This document shows positions 31,957 through 43,131 of a stretch of 64,000 bases of DNA, one piece after another (position 1 is the stretch's first letter; each line of letters starts with the position of its first letter). The stretch covers positions 37,488,553-37,552,552 of the forward strand of contig NW_004624734.1 in NCBI RefSeq assembly GCF_000247695.1, read 5' to 3'. The DNA comes from Heterocephalus glaber. Its lineage: Eukaryota; Chordata; Mammalia; Rodentia; Bathyergidae. The notes beneath the pieces were generated by a model. The model was not told the DNA's origin. It made no database searches and saw nothing but the letters and a program-made list of their open reading frames with translations. A program made the position numbers and the translations under genes.

Positions 31957-33206
31957 CAGTTGTTCCTAGAATAATGTGGAGATCGGAGCACTGAGTCTGT
32001 GGTTGAGCTCCAGTGTCCACATGTAGTAAAGTGGGAGCCTTTGCCCACAGTGAGGCAAGCATTGTCCAGTCTGTCTTTAGAAGTGTTTTTGCTTGTTCTT
32101 TGTACCCTGTCACTGTTCTGGGCATTGCATGGAGGACCCCGCCATGAGGACAGAGCCTGTAATAGTTGCTATCTGTTCCGTATTTGCCCCTTGAAGTTGA
32201 TTTCCATCAGGCCCTGTAACTTGCTGTCTCTGCATCGCTTTTCCCTTTAGTAACATGAAGCTGCACGGTTGGTCCAGTCTCCTACGCTCCTGGTACTTCC
32301 TGGGGTTGTTATTCTGCGTGGCAGTCTAAAGTACAAGTATATCTGTGCTGATGTCATTTCTGCTGCTGGAAGTACATCCATTTCTTATACTCAGCCATCT
32401 TTTTTTTTGCTTTGGTACTGGGGATTGAACTCAGTACCTTGTGCTTGGGAGGCAGGTGCGGTGCCACTGAGCTAAATCCCCGGCCCCTCAGCATCTGTTT
32501 CTAAATTTTCCTCACGACCCTCGTCCTTGCCAGCGAGCCCCACCAACATGAGGCCTCCTGCTCTTTGAGCTGCTGTCCATGGTGCCAGGTCCACTCTGCT
32601 TCTGGAACCTATGGAAAACTAATACCATACTGTTGATAGGAAGTCTTGATGTTAATGAGCACATATTTTGTTAATGAACACATATTAACATAAAATATGT
32701 GTTAATGAACACATATTTTGTATTTTACATGGAATATGCACAGGGAAAAATATGAGTATCACGAGAGGTCAGTTTTTACTGTACTTCACAATTTACTGGT
32801 GTGATGATCTGCTTCTGTGGAGATTCATATGGTTCTAAGTGGATACTCTCAACCCTGAATTCACTGCAGGAGCCACAGGCAGTGGCTGTGAAATTATTAC
32901 AATGGTACAGGATGCACTGCAGCTAATGTTATGGTTTCATACTGTGTTTGTTTACATTTCTGTCAACTGAATGGTGCCATGTATGATTGGTATTTGGGTA
33001 AGTTTTGATAAATGTTAACTTTTTGTAAGATTTGTATATCTTATGGTAGTAAGTGATAAAACAGACTTGTATTTTATTATATATTATATGCGTTAATGTC
33101 GTATCTTTTGCTTAATTTTTTCTGTATTTTAGTTTTATTTTTTTTTCAAAAAACAGTTTAAAAAAATCTGCATGTAAGATGACCTGTATAGTCCAAGGCT
33201 CAGCTG
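31957..33206. mobile_element. Inner Tigger2-like DNA transposon, nested
   Basis: The termini CAGTTGTTCC and, on the other strand, CAGCTGAGCCTTGGACTATA are Tigger2-type ends, with TA at 31,955-31,956 and 33,207-33,208. Removing it rejoins the outer element so that GCATGTA runs into CATAATGAGATG, as expected. It contains one ID SINE (32,400); the SINE at 33,328 lies in the outer element. Confidence 0.65.
32400..32487 (-). mobile_element. ID SINE
   Basis: Inside the inner Tigger element; CTCAGCCATCT and CTCAGCATCT flank it. Contains CAGGTGCGG. Confidence 0.9.
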
Positions 33207-33327
33207 TACATAATGAGATGTCTGAGAGATGGGACCCAAGTCTAAACATGAATTTCATTTATGTTTTATATGTACTTTATACACATAGCCCACAGTTAAT
33301 TTTATACAGTATTTTTGGTGCACATAC

Positions 33328-33451
33328 ATTTTATTTTATTTTATTATTTTTTTTTGTTGTTCATTTGTTTTGTTTTTGGGTACTGGGGATCGAACTCAGA
33401 ACTTTGAGCTTGCAAGGGAGGCGGTGGCACCACTGAGCTAAATCCCCGGCT
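33328..33451 (-). mobile_element. ID SINE with (ATTTT)n tail
   Basis: TTGGTGCACATAC at 33,315 and 33,452 is the target duplication in the outer Tigger element. Confidence 0.92.
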
Positions 33452-33984
33452 TGGTGCACATACGTTTTAATTTCAGCCTGTCACATGAGGTCATGTGTGG
33501 AATTTTCCACTTGTGCCATTGTGTCATTGTTTTGGATTTTGTAGCATTTTGAATTTCAGGTTTTCAGATTAGGGATCCTCAGCCTGTACTTTTAAACCTA
33601 AGGTTCATGGATTTTTGGTTGGGACAAAATGGATGGGCTTTAAGGTTCCAACAATGTCCTAAGATTATATGTAATGTTTCCTGGGGCATTTTTATTTTGG
33701 AGGAGAGTACATTGCTTTCATCAGTTAGAAAAGATTTAGTTCCTTCTTACTTTCTTTCCATAGTTAAGAGCTCTTGGCTTATTAGACTAAAAGATGGAGA
33801 ATGACTGTTATTTTGTATTGTGTTAGCTTATGGTACATATACGCATGGACCTGTCCCATAACACATTATAAACTGTAAAAAGAACTACTCACAATGTGGG
33901 TCTCTCCAGGATGTAACCTGGGCATGTAAATATTGAACTGTCAGATGAATGTTCTCATGGGTGAGGTGGTCCTTCTTTTTCTAC

Positions 33985-34255
33985 TTAGAATTTTCTTCCC
34001 TGAATCTGTCATTTTTCAAGATGTAGCTTAAATGGAACCTCTTTAGGTGTCTTCCTGGATGGTTTTAAAAGTCTTCTTTTGAAGTTTCTGTTACCCTATT
34101 TTCTTATAATCTGAAGTTAACTATCTTTGTTCACTTGTATGTTATCTGTTTCTCTCTATTAAAATATAATCTTTGATGTAGAAACCTTATTTCTTTTCCC
34201 TCTATCACCTAGGTTAGTGCCTTGTACATAGTTGACATTCACTACATATTTCTTA
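33985..34255 (-). mobile_element. L2 LINE fragment, antisense
   Basis: It shows the L2-like order of a GTAGCTTAAATGGAACCTC block, a TCTTCCTGGATG block and GTGCCTTGTACATAG near the end, diverged. Confidence 0.55.
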
Positions 34256-34439
34256 GTATATGATGCACATTGTTGGTCAACATCTAGGTTGGCAGCTGAC
34301 TAATAAATACTAGTAATATAGGCACTTATATTTCTTCCTAAATATTCAAATATTTTTTCCCAAAATCCAGATATTTTAATTTATAATTTACATTAAAGTA
34401 TAAACCAGAATGAAACCTTTTTATTTTTGTTATTTTATT

Positions 34440-34493
34440 TTGTAGTACTGGGAATTGAACCCAGGGCTTTTGAACTGGCCTACATCCCTACCC
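34440..34493 (-). mobile_element. Old ID fragment
   Basis: TAGTACTGGGAATTGAACCC and GGCCTACATCCCTACCCC only. Confidence 0.6.
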
Positions 34494-34516
34494 CTTTTTT
34501 ATTTTATATATATATA

Positions 34517-34597
34517 TTTTTTGGTACTGGGGATCGAACTCGGGACCTTGTGCTTGCAAGGCAGGTGCCGGAACCACTGAGCTAAATCCCCAGACCC
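34517..34597 (-). mobile_element. ID SINE
   Basis: Antisense, preceded by (TA)n. Contains CAGGTGCCG. Confidence 0.9.
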
Positions 34598-34611
34598 CCC
34601 CTTTTTTATTT

Positions 34612-34725
34612 TAACGTAGGTCTTGGTAAATCACTCAGTTGACCAGGCTGGGCTTGAATTTAGAATCCTCTGCCTCAGCTTCCTGGAGTGCTGGGATTAT
34701 AAGAATTTGCTACCAAGCCTGGCAG
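34612..34725 (-). mobile_element. Diverged B1-like SINE
   Basis: GACCAGGCTGGGCTTGAATT and TGGAGTGCTGGGATTATAAG. Confidence 0.65.
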
Positions 34726-34729
34726 AAAC

Positions 34730-34814
34730 CTTTTTTTTTGAGACAGGGTCTCATTATACAGTTCAGGCTGGCCTTGAACTCACTATGTAGTGTAGGCTGG
34801 CCTCAAACTTGTGG
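34730..34814 (-). mobile_element. B1 SINE, cut by an ID insertion
   Basis: GAGACAGGGTCTCATTATAC to GGCCTCAAACTTGTGGG; the rest is missing beyond the ID copy. Confidence 0.8.
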
Positions 34815-34914
34815 GTTTTTTTTGTTTTTTTGTTTTTTTGGTACTGGGGATCGAACTCGGGACCTTGCTCTTATGAACCAGGCAGCGGCACCACTGAGCT
34901 AAATCCCCGGCCCC
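34815..34914 (-). mobile_element. ID SINE with (GTTTTTTT)n tail
   Basis: Antisense; CTTATGAACCAGGCAGCGGC replaces the usual CTTGCGAGGCAGG. Confidence 0.88.
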
Positions 34915-35599
34915 AGAAGTTTTTATTTTTAAAGGATCAAATTGGTAAGTGTTCACTTAAAATCCTGGCTTTGTGCTCTGGTAATTCTGCATGTTTTGGC
35001 TTGAAAAAAAGAGGTGGTATCTTGTGGAGAGCATGGAGTGGATTTTATATACAACAAACTAGAAATGATTCCATTTACTTTGGGGTTTATCACTTGGTAT
35101 TCCAGAAGTAAAGATATTAAGTACAGTGAAATCCATTTCTTTCTACTGCTGTTTGGGTACTGATTATAGGCTAATGAGATCACCAGACTTTATATGGTAT
35201 AAGAGAATAGCGTATTTAAGTGCTAGACTGGCTATTCAGAGCCGGATTTTATGGCCAAATTTTCTTTCATTTGTAAGACTTATAATTTATAATGTTGGTT
35301 TATATTAGTAATTAGATTCTGTAGTGCTTGAAAAAGATCAGTAAAGTTTCTAGATATTTCACAAAGTCTTTGGTAGGTCTTTTGTTTGTAAAGATGACGT
35401 CTTTTACTACTTAAACTTTTTTTTACCTTTTGTATTTGAAGATTATTTGAAAACATAGGATTTTATTTTAATGTTAAGGTAGAACTAAACACATAGTGAA
35501 CATCTTAATTGAGCAATATAATTTGCATACATTACCCAAAGCAGACAGATGGCTTCCCTAAGGTAGGAATATAAGCCTGGGGTCATACATACCTGCGTG

Positions 35600-35785
35600 G
35601 AATTAAGTCCTGAGACTATCACTCACAGCTAGTGGACTTTTATGCCTTGGTCTTCTTGTCTCTAAAATTGGGAGAATAATAGAACCCTTCTCATAGAGTC
35701 AAATTAAATGCTATAAAATGGGTAAAACATTTAGTTCAGTGGTGGGTACATTGTAGGAATTGAAGAGTATTAGCCACTATAATTA
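35600..35785 (+). mobile_element. MIR SINE
   Basis: TCTCTAAAATTGGGAGAATA, CTCATAGAGTCAAATTAAAT and a CATTTAGTTCAGTGGTGGG end are laid out as in MIR. Confidence 0.6.
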
Positions 35786-36871
35786 TTCTGCAGAATGAGA
35801 AATGCTTATTAGTGTTTTCAGTTGATTTTTATTCTCCGTAATACATTACACAGATTGTTTCCATTTAAGGAAATAAAATATGGAGCATATAGAGCTATGA
35901 GAATTAGGCTTTTTAAAGCAAAGAGGAGAACCAGTTCTTCTGGATTGATCTCAGCTTTGCTATGTAGTTAATGTTAGTTTCAGATTGATGACTTATTTCA
36001 GTGAGAAAACGCTATGAAGTGGCTAATATAATTATCTTCAAGGGAAATTCCATTTGTGCAAAGTTACCAGATAAAATTATCACTAGATAAAACTTTGGTA
36101 GTTGTCAACCAAAGCAGAATCTCCAAACTTTTCTGTAATTTTCTTTATGTTGTGCTCTTATACAAATATATAACATACATTCAGACCTATACAAACACAG
36201 AAACTTAAAAGGAGTGACATTTGAAAATAAACATGGATGTTCTAACACTTAACTTTTTTACTTCCTTTTCCCTTGTCCATCCCCACATACTGGTCAGAGT
36301 GTAGCTTGGCTTGGAGATTGCTCCTTTCTTCTCTTCAGGCTTTCAGCCATGTTAGGTTTATAGCATTTTGTTTTGAGCTAGAGAGATGGAGGGAAGGGTT
36401 GAATGAGAAAAACCTCTTTCTTAGTTTGTCTCCTTGAGGTTTTTGTCCAGGCTTTTGAGTTTATTGCACATTTAAAAAAAAGTCTGGACTGCGAATGGTA
36501 CCAGTGTAGGCGATGTGACAGATGGGGTCTTAGTTGAGGGTCCTGCCCAGGATTTGGTGAGTTTTAGGAGGCCTTTGATCCTTTTGGAACTCCAGCCAAT
36601 GGTCATGTCTTTATGTAGATTGGCATTTTTGGGGGGCAGAGGTTTAGATCCTTTATCTGCTTTTCAAAGCAGACTCCAAAAAGGTCAGGGCTGCTGTTCT
36701 GGGGTATGGGGATGGGGAACAGTGTGGGGAAGGGTTTCCTTGTTCAAAGCAGAGACAGAATTTGTTGTTGAATTTGTTGTAGAATCAACTTTTGTATAGA
36801 GTGATCTCGTGACTGGAGGTTTCTTTTCCTCTGTGTCTCTACTAATTTTTAATTCTTTTTGATACCAAACA

Positions 36872-36958
36872 ATTTTTTTTTTTTGGTACCGGGGATCGAA
36901 TTTGGGTCCTTCCGCTTGCAAGGCAGGCGGTGGAACCACTGAGCTAAATCCTTGGCCC
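36872..36958 (-). mobile_element. ID SINE
   Basis: Antisense, left member of a close pair. Confidence 0.9.
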
Positions 36959-36962
36959 CTAA

Positions 36963-37050
36963 TTTTTTTTTTTATGGTACTGGGGATCGAACTCAGGTCC
37001 TTGCGCTTGCGGGGCAGGTGGCGGAACCACTGTGCTAAATCCCCAGCCCC
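36963..37050 (-). mobile_element. ID SINE
   Basis: Antisense, right member of the pair, with four bases between them; A box GTGCTAAATC. Confidence 0.9.
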
Positions 37051-37189
37051 CAAACAGAATTTTAAAAGGTGTCTGAAGATAGAAATGACTGCATGACTAG
37101 AGTATGGTTATTTGGAGATCCTGGGTCAGTATCATTTGAAAGATTGAGCTAGGTGAGTAGAAACACCAGTGGTAAAATGCCTCTGACCC

Positions 37190-38040
37190 CCCCCCCCCAG
37201 CTATAGATCTAAAAGCTGAATGGGGAGACTCAAGTTGTGTCTGCTGGTAAGAAATAGGTTGACAGCCAGTGAAGGAAAAGAGAGTATCTGTTGCCTGTGC
37301 CTTGTGCCAGGTAATGTACCACATGGTGTCACACTTAACACATTCCTGGTGGCTTGAACCATTGGTGGTGCATGCATGACTGTTCCATTGGGCGGCTTGT
37401 TCCACTGGATAGTACTGTCCTGTGCCGCCCCATGGGACAGTGACACGCATATCAGCGGTGGTTCAGAGCTGCCTAGCAGCAAGACATGTGAATCATGGCC
37501 TTGTCATGACTGTCTTCAAACATCATGAAGAGCAAGGCATGCTCACTGTTTAGTTGCCCTCTCCTGCAGAGGGAGGCCTGGGTTGCGGCAAAGGTTTACC
37601 TGGCTCCAGAGCCAGTGTCTCCTGTATTGTGACCATTAGCCATAAATAAGCCCAGCTGAGAACTGGAGCTAACCAAGATCTCACTCATGCTGTGTTGGGA
37701 AGACTTTCTAAGTGAATAATTTTGTTATTGATTCTTTCAAAGCACCCAAAAAGTTGCAGGGAGACTGAAGTGGTAAGAAAGAAAACAAAGAAGAGCAGAG
37801 CCAAGGGAGCAGCCAGGCCAGCAGCAGCACTGTGGGGCCATGGGGTGGACTCTGGGCTCTGCAGAAGACCAGTCAGGAAGGGCTGTTGGGGAGCAAGGGG
37901 AAGATGCTTCTCAGGATCCCCAGAAAGCCTGGCAGCAACAGGGCAGGGCAGTGAGGAAGAGTGTGCTACGCTGTGACAGGGTTGTCTTTGTACCACTTGT
38001 CTTTCTGTTTCTGGAGAACTAGCTTATTGTAGGAAGGGAC
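37190..38040. other. Unidentified GC-enriched segment
   Basis: About 850 bases without recognised SINE or L1 content, preceded by a run of ten C. It may be an old LTR or unique intronic DNA; nothing decisive is visible. Confidence 0.3.
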
Positions 38041-38256
38041 TGGGTTTGAGCAGAGGCGATAACCCTAGCTTTGTGAACTGAGATGTTATTTAACCTATGG
38101 AGCAAAACACTAACCTTTGTCATAAAGGCGCATTCAGTTAAGGTTTATTGTTTAGAATATTTCTATTGATGAATTATTAATTTTAATTTTATGAGTTTTA
38201 TTATATTAAATAATGAGTACGTAACTGGAAAACAATCACAAAAATAAAGTATGGAA

Positions 38257-38345
38257 TTTTTTTTTTTTTTGGCACTGGGGATCGAACTCAGGTCCTTGCA
38301 CTTGCGCAGGAGGCGGCGAAACCACTGAGCTAAATCCCTGGCCCC
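38257..38345 (-). mobile_element. ID SINE
   Basis: GCGCAGGAGGCGGCGAAACC variant. Confidence 0.9.
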
Positions 38346-38357
38346 CAAAATTCATAG

Positions 38358-38440
38358 TTTTTTTTTTTGGTACCAGGGATCAAACTCAGGACCTTGTGCC
38401 TGCAAGACAGGCGCGGTACCACTGAGCTAAATTCCGGCTC
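38358..38440 (-). mobile_element. ID SINE
   Basis: Abuts the 3' breakpoint of the L1 fragment at 38,441. Confidence 0.9.
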
Positions 38441-38980
38441 TCATGCCAGCATAATCTTGAATAAGAGTGGTGGAGATCCTTGTCTTGTTCCTGATTTTAG
38501 AGCGAGAGCTTTCAGTTTTTGTCCATTTAGTATAATGCTGGCTGTTGGTTTGTTATAGATGGCTTTTATCAGATTGATATGAAGACCATTTATTCCCGTT
38601 TTCTGTAGGGTTTTTATCATGAATGGGTGTTGGACCTTGTGAAACACTTTCTGCATCTATTGAGAGGGTCATATGGTTTTTGTTCTTGGCTCTATTAATA
38701 TAGTGTATTACATTTATTGATTTGTGTATGTTGGGCCATCCCTGCATCCCTGGGATGAATCCTACTTGGTCACGGTGTATATAATTTTCTTCTGTTTGCC
38801 AGTGTCTTATTGAGGGTTTTTGCATCTATGTTTATTAGGGAGATTGGCCTGTAGTTTTCTTTTTTGGTTGGATCCTTCTCTGGCTTTGGTATCAGGGCAA
38901 TGCTTGCTTCCAGGAATAAATTTGGGAGTATTGCTTTCCTTTCAGTTCCATTAGAGGTTGAGAAATAGTGACAGGTTCTT

Positions 38981-39070
38981 TTTTTTTTTTGGTTACCGGG
39001 GATCAAACTCAGGACCTTGCGCTTGCGAGGCAGGCACCAGAACCAGTGAGGTAAATCCCTGGCTCTAGAA
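38981..39070 (-). mobile_element. ID SINE in L1
   Basis: ACAGGTTCTT at 38,971 and 39,072 is the target duplication. Confidence 0.9.
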
Positions 39071-39920
39071 TACAGGTTCTTGAAGTAAGTATTGATGATC
39101 TGGATTTTTGCAGATCTGTTTTGATTTCACCCTTTTCATTCCTAATTGCATGGATTTGAGTCTTTTCTTTCCTTTTTTTGATAAGTTTGGCTAAGATTTT
39201 GTCAATTTTATTTAAACTTTCAAAGAACCAACTCTCTGATTCATTGATTCTTTGTATTGTTTTCTTACCCTCCATTACATTAATTTCTGCTTTGATCTTT
39301 GTAATTTCCTCCCTTGTATGAGCTTTGGGCTTGATTTGTTCTCTTTCTAGAAGCTTGAGTTTCAACATTAGGTTATTTGAGTCCACTCTGTTTTCCCGAT
39401 ATGGGTATTTACTACTATAAACTTCCCTCGTAGGACTGCTTTCATTGTGTCCCACAAATTCCAGTATGTTGTATTGGTATTGTGGTTTAATTGCAGAAAC
39501 TGTCTAATTTCTTATTTAATTTCATCTGTGACCCATTGATTGTTCAGGATGGTGTTATTTAATTTCCATGTGTTTATGAAGTTCTTGAAGTTTCTCTTGC
39601 CATTGATTTACCATTTCATTGCTCTATGGTCTGGTAATATGCATGGGATAGTTTCAGATCCTTTGCCTTTACTTAAGCATGTTCTATGAGCTGGTATGTG
39701 GTTCTGTTTTGGAGAATGTCCCGTGTGCAGTTGAGAAGAATGTGTATTCTAATGTTGTTGGTGGAACACTGTAGACAGCTACTAAGTCCATTTGTTCAAA
39801 AGTTTGGTTCAGTTCTCATATTTCATTGTTCATATTTTTGTCATCTAGTTAATGTGTCTATTTGTGACATTGAGATATTGAGGTCCCTTATTACAATAGT
39901 GTTAGTGCTTTTTGATTTTT

Positions 39921-40001
39921 TTTTTTTTGGTATGGGGGATTGAACTTCGGTCCTTGTGCTTGCGCAGCAGGCTGTGAAACCACTGAGCTAAATCCCTGGC
40001 T
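39921..40001 (-). mobile_element. ID SINE in L1
   Basis: GCTTTTTGATTTTT at 39,907 and 40,002. GCGCAGCAGGCTGTGAAACC variant. Confidence 0.92.
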
Positions 40002-40170
40002 GCTTTTTGATTTTTCATGTTTGTTAATATTTATTTTATAATCTGTTAGGTGCACTGGTATTTGGTGCATATATATTTATGGTTATCTCTTCCTGTTGGA
40101 TTGTTCTCTTTACAAAGATGTAGTGACCTTCTTTGTCTCTCTTAATCAGCCTTGGTTTGAAGTCCGCTTT

Positions 40171-40284
40171 GGGGTTTTCACACTGCTGTGGTTTATTTTT
40201 TGGCGGGGGGGGGTCCTGGGGATCGAACTCAGGATCTTGCGCTTGCAAGGCAGGCACCGTGCTGTTGAGCTAAATCCCCAACCC
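40171..40284 (-). mobile_element. ID SINE in L1 with G-run
   Basis: TTGAAGTCCGCTTT and TTGGAGTTCACTTT flank it. Where GGTACC is expected there is GGC followed by a run of nine to ten G. Confidence 0.85.
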
Positions 40285-40471
40285 TTGGAGTTCACTTTGT
40301 CTGCAAGTAGAATAGCTACCCCTGCTTTTTTTTTGGTTCCTGTTGCATGGAGTATTGTTTTGTATTCTTTGACTTTGAGTCTATGAATTTCTTTTTGAAT
40401 TAAATGTGTTTCTTGTGTGCAGCATATTGTTGGATCTTGCTTTTTAATCCATTCTTCCAGTCTGTTTCTTT

Positions 40472-40562
40472 TTGTTGTTGTTTTTGGTACCAGGGATTGA
40501 ACTCAGGTCCTTGTGCTTGTGGGGCAGGTGGCGGAACCACTGAGCTAAATCCACCCCCCCCT
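40472..40562 (-). mobile_element. ID SINE in L1
   Basis: CCAGTCTGTTTCTTTT at about 40,457 and 40,563. The 5' end reads CCACCCCCCCC. Confidence 0.92.
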
Positions 40563-40596
40563 CCAGTCTGTTTCTTTTAATGGTGAATTGAGAATG

Positions 40597-40954
40597 TGTT
40601 AGTTACTTTTCTCTGGTTGCTGAGACAAAATAACTGACTCCTCAAGTTAGAGGAAAGGTTTGTAGAGGTTTCAGTCCATAATCAGCCGGCTCCAAGGCAG
40701 GGTGGCAGAGGGGGAACAGTTCATGGTACAGAAGACAACAGAAGCAGCAAGGGAACCTTACCAGCATCTTCCTGCCCTTTTTACCTGCCCCCCCCCCTTT
40801 ATTTTATTCAGACTATTTAGGGCAGGCAGTACTCAGGCCCTTAATCCCATTGCCTTTGGGCCTAGCCTCACCATGAATCAGTCACACACTGTAGATTCAA
40901 CCACCTCTGGAAAAGCATGAAGTTTTGGGGGGACATCTGTCATAAGTCATAACA
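40597..40954 (-). mobile_element. MaLR-like solo LTR inside an L1
   Basis: About 358 bases begin TGTTAGTTAC and end GTCATAACA, so they have TG and CA termini and a typical MaLR length. The layout (GACAAAAT near the start, then GGTTTCAGTCCA) matches antisense MaLR LTRs. L1 sequence resumes directly on both sides. The 5-base flanks are too diverged to prove a target duplication. Confidence 0.5.
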
Positions 40955-41112
40955 GAGACATTGATAGTTATATATGTATTGATTTACTGGTGTCGTGTTA
41001 TTTTCCTGTTGTCGGCTCCCTTTCTTCTGTTTAATTTTTCCTACTGTGCATTTAGTTCCTGTGAACCTTCTGTAAGATTCATCTTCAGGGCAGCCCTTTT
41101 GAAAAGAGCCTA

Positions 41113-41383
41113 GAGTCTGTGTTCCAGCTGTGAAGCTGTGGAGCATCAGGTTACAGCCTTGTCTTTGTCCTCAGAGCCAGTCCCTCAGTGGTTTGGGGCC
41201 CAAGGACTCACCTACCGCCCTCACCACTCCAGACCACCATCCTCTGGGATGCCAGACACCTAGCACTGGAGGCCCCTACCTGGGACATCTGGCTGCCACA
41301 CTCTAGGGCTCGAGGCTGCTGCCTAGGACCCTGGACGCCCACCCAGGATGCCCAGCTGACCATGCCCAAGGCCTTCCTGCAAC
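41113..41383. mobile_element. Unclassified 271-base GC-rich insertion with a 14-base target duplication
   Basis: TTGAAAAGAGCCTA is present at 41,099-41,112 and again at 41,384-41,397. The sequence between is GC-rich with neither a poly(A) tail nor obvious inverted termini. I do not recognise the family. Confidence 0.5.
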
Positions 41384-41545
41384 TTGAAAAGAGCCTATGC
41401 TTAATCCACAGTTATCCGCCTCAGATCTTTAATTTGGGCTTCCTTTAACTCCTCTTGAATTATGGACATACTTAGGACAACATCAAAACTCCCCACCTAA
41501 GGTCTTTGGGGTCCAATTTCTTCAGCTTACTTATGATCATTTTTA

Positions 41546-41644
41546 ATTTTAATTTTAATTTTAATTTTTTGGTACCAGGGATGGAACTCAGGTCCTTAGC
41601 TTGTGAGGCAGGCGGTGGACCACTGAGCTAAATCTCTGGCCCCT
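41546..41644 (-). mobile_element. ID SINE (first of two at one site)
   Basis: (TTTTAA)n tail; flanked by CTTATGATCATTTTTA copies at 41,529 and 41,643. Confidence 0.92.
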
Positions 41645-41658
41645 TATGATCATTTTTA

Positions 41659-41764
41659 TTTTTATTTATATTTATTTATTTATTTTTTGGTACTGGGCAT
41701 CGAACTTGGGACCTTGCGCTTGCAAGGCAGTCGCTGGAACCACTGAGCTAAATCCCCAACCCCA
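41659..41764 (-). mobile_element. ID SINE (second at the same site)
   Basis: (TTTA)n tail; a third copy of TGATCATTTTTA follows at 41,768. Confidence 0.92.
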
Positions 41765-42985
41765 TTTTGATCATTTTTAGAGTAGTAGTAGATCTGCCTG
41801 GTTCTCAGTTTAGAAACATTCTCTAAACATAGGTGAGTATAATCATATGCATTCCTAAGCTGTCACACTCAAGAATAGTACAGATGTGTGGGATTTGGCA
41901 GTACCTGCAATCCAGACATCACAATTTTAAGGTAAAAGCCTAAGAGAAGGGCCATCTTGGTGTTAACATGATTTATGAATACTAAACCAATGTAGCTAAG
42001 ATTTCCTTCATGTCCTATGGTTTAATTATCAGCTCTTCAGTTCTGGAACCAGCCTTTATGGCTATCAATAGCTCATTACTTTTATCACCTGTCTTGGGTA
42101 TCGTGATATTCCTTTTATGTATCAGTACTCAACCTGAACAATAAGTTCTATGTATCAAAAGATGATTTGTTTTCTGCAGTTGTCCATAAGTCTTTGTTCA
42201 CACAAAGACACACATACGTGCTACTAACTGATGGTTTTAGTGGTAATCTGTTATTTAAAAATAATGCTTTTTATTTCAAGAAAGCTTAAACTATTTTAAT
42301 CAAAAGCAATTCAGGTGAAGTTCTCGGATGCCATGGCTTCCACCTGGGCTGTGGTCACATCTTGGGAGCTCTGACTGTAAATTTCCAGATGTAAGGGGGC
42401 CTGATGTAGTCTTTGGTGACTGAGAAAACTTTGTACTTTACTTCTCAGTTATGTCTGAAAAAAGTTGGATAGAGTTATATTTCATTGTATTTAGATTTAT
42501 ATTTTGAAATTGTAATAGACATTTCAAGTAACTGGAATTTAGGCTTTCCTGGTTGAGAGGGGTGGTCTAGACATGGTACATACTTTAGTGAAACATTTGG
42601 GCTTAGGAGGGGTGGATTTTTACATATACTTGAATTATGGTGAAGGAAACTGTGTGTAACATTTTTCAAAGTATATGAAAAGCAAACAGCTCTGAAAGGA
42701 GCCTGCATCTGACCTGGGAACTCATTCCTCTCAAAGGACCTTAAATTCTCTTTGAAATTGTTCTCCTGGACTTCATAATTCAATCCATATATTCGATAAG
42801 TTTCTGTTGAGGGGTGTGATGTACTAGACAGAGTCCTGGGAGCTTAGTGATGAGTGAAATAGGATTGATTTCTCTCTTCTTGGGCCAGATAAACATTAAT
42901 CAACAAGACAAAGAATTCTAGCATTATACTGGAGAACTAAGAGGGCCATTCAGGGACCATTTCTTGGAGGAAGTGATGTTTTCTT

Positions 42986-43131
42986 TTTTTGTTTTGCTTT
43001 TTGAGACAGGATCACACTATATAATTCAGACTGGCCTTGAGCTCACTGTATAGACCAGGTTGGCCTCCTAGTGATCCTCCTGCCTCAGCTTCAAGTGCTG
43101 GTATTACAGGCAGGCACCACCACACCGAGCT
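42986..43131 (-). mobile_element. B1 SINE
   Basis: Antisense; GAGACAGGATCACACTATAT to GCACCACCACACCGAGCT. Confidence 0.82.

Larger units (their letters stand above)
31882..33586. mobile_element. Outer Tigger-like DNA transposon with terminal inverted repeats
   Basis: The left end CAGGTTGAGTATCC and right end GGATCCTCAGCCTG are imperfect inverted repeats, each flanked by TA (31,880-31,881 and 33,587-33,588), as for pogo/Tigger transposons. The interior near both ends (CTTGGGACCAGACATTTC; GATGGGACCCAAGTCTAAAC) matches a known non-autonomous mammalian family. It is split by a second transposon. Confidence 0.7.
38441..41098 (-). mobile_element. Second antisense L1 LINE fragment (ORF2 N-terminal half)
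   Basis: It is homologous to 45,725-47,850 of the larger copy. On the - strand it retains the endonuclease region and the reverse transcriptase segments [25 protein letters not shown] and GTRQGSP, ending abruptly at 38,441 before the FADD motif. A MaLR-like LTR splits the endonuclease start, with L1 resuming at 40,955. Four ID SINEs are inserted in it. Its frames are broken by many indels. Confidence 0.85.

Noticed and set aside
37189..37198. CRISPR-like or other regular arrays, including short C and G runs
   Set aside because: No spaced direct repeats were found; the repeated units in the window are dispersed SINEs, and the homopolymers are slippage tracts.
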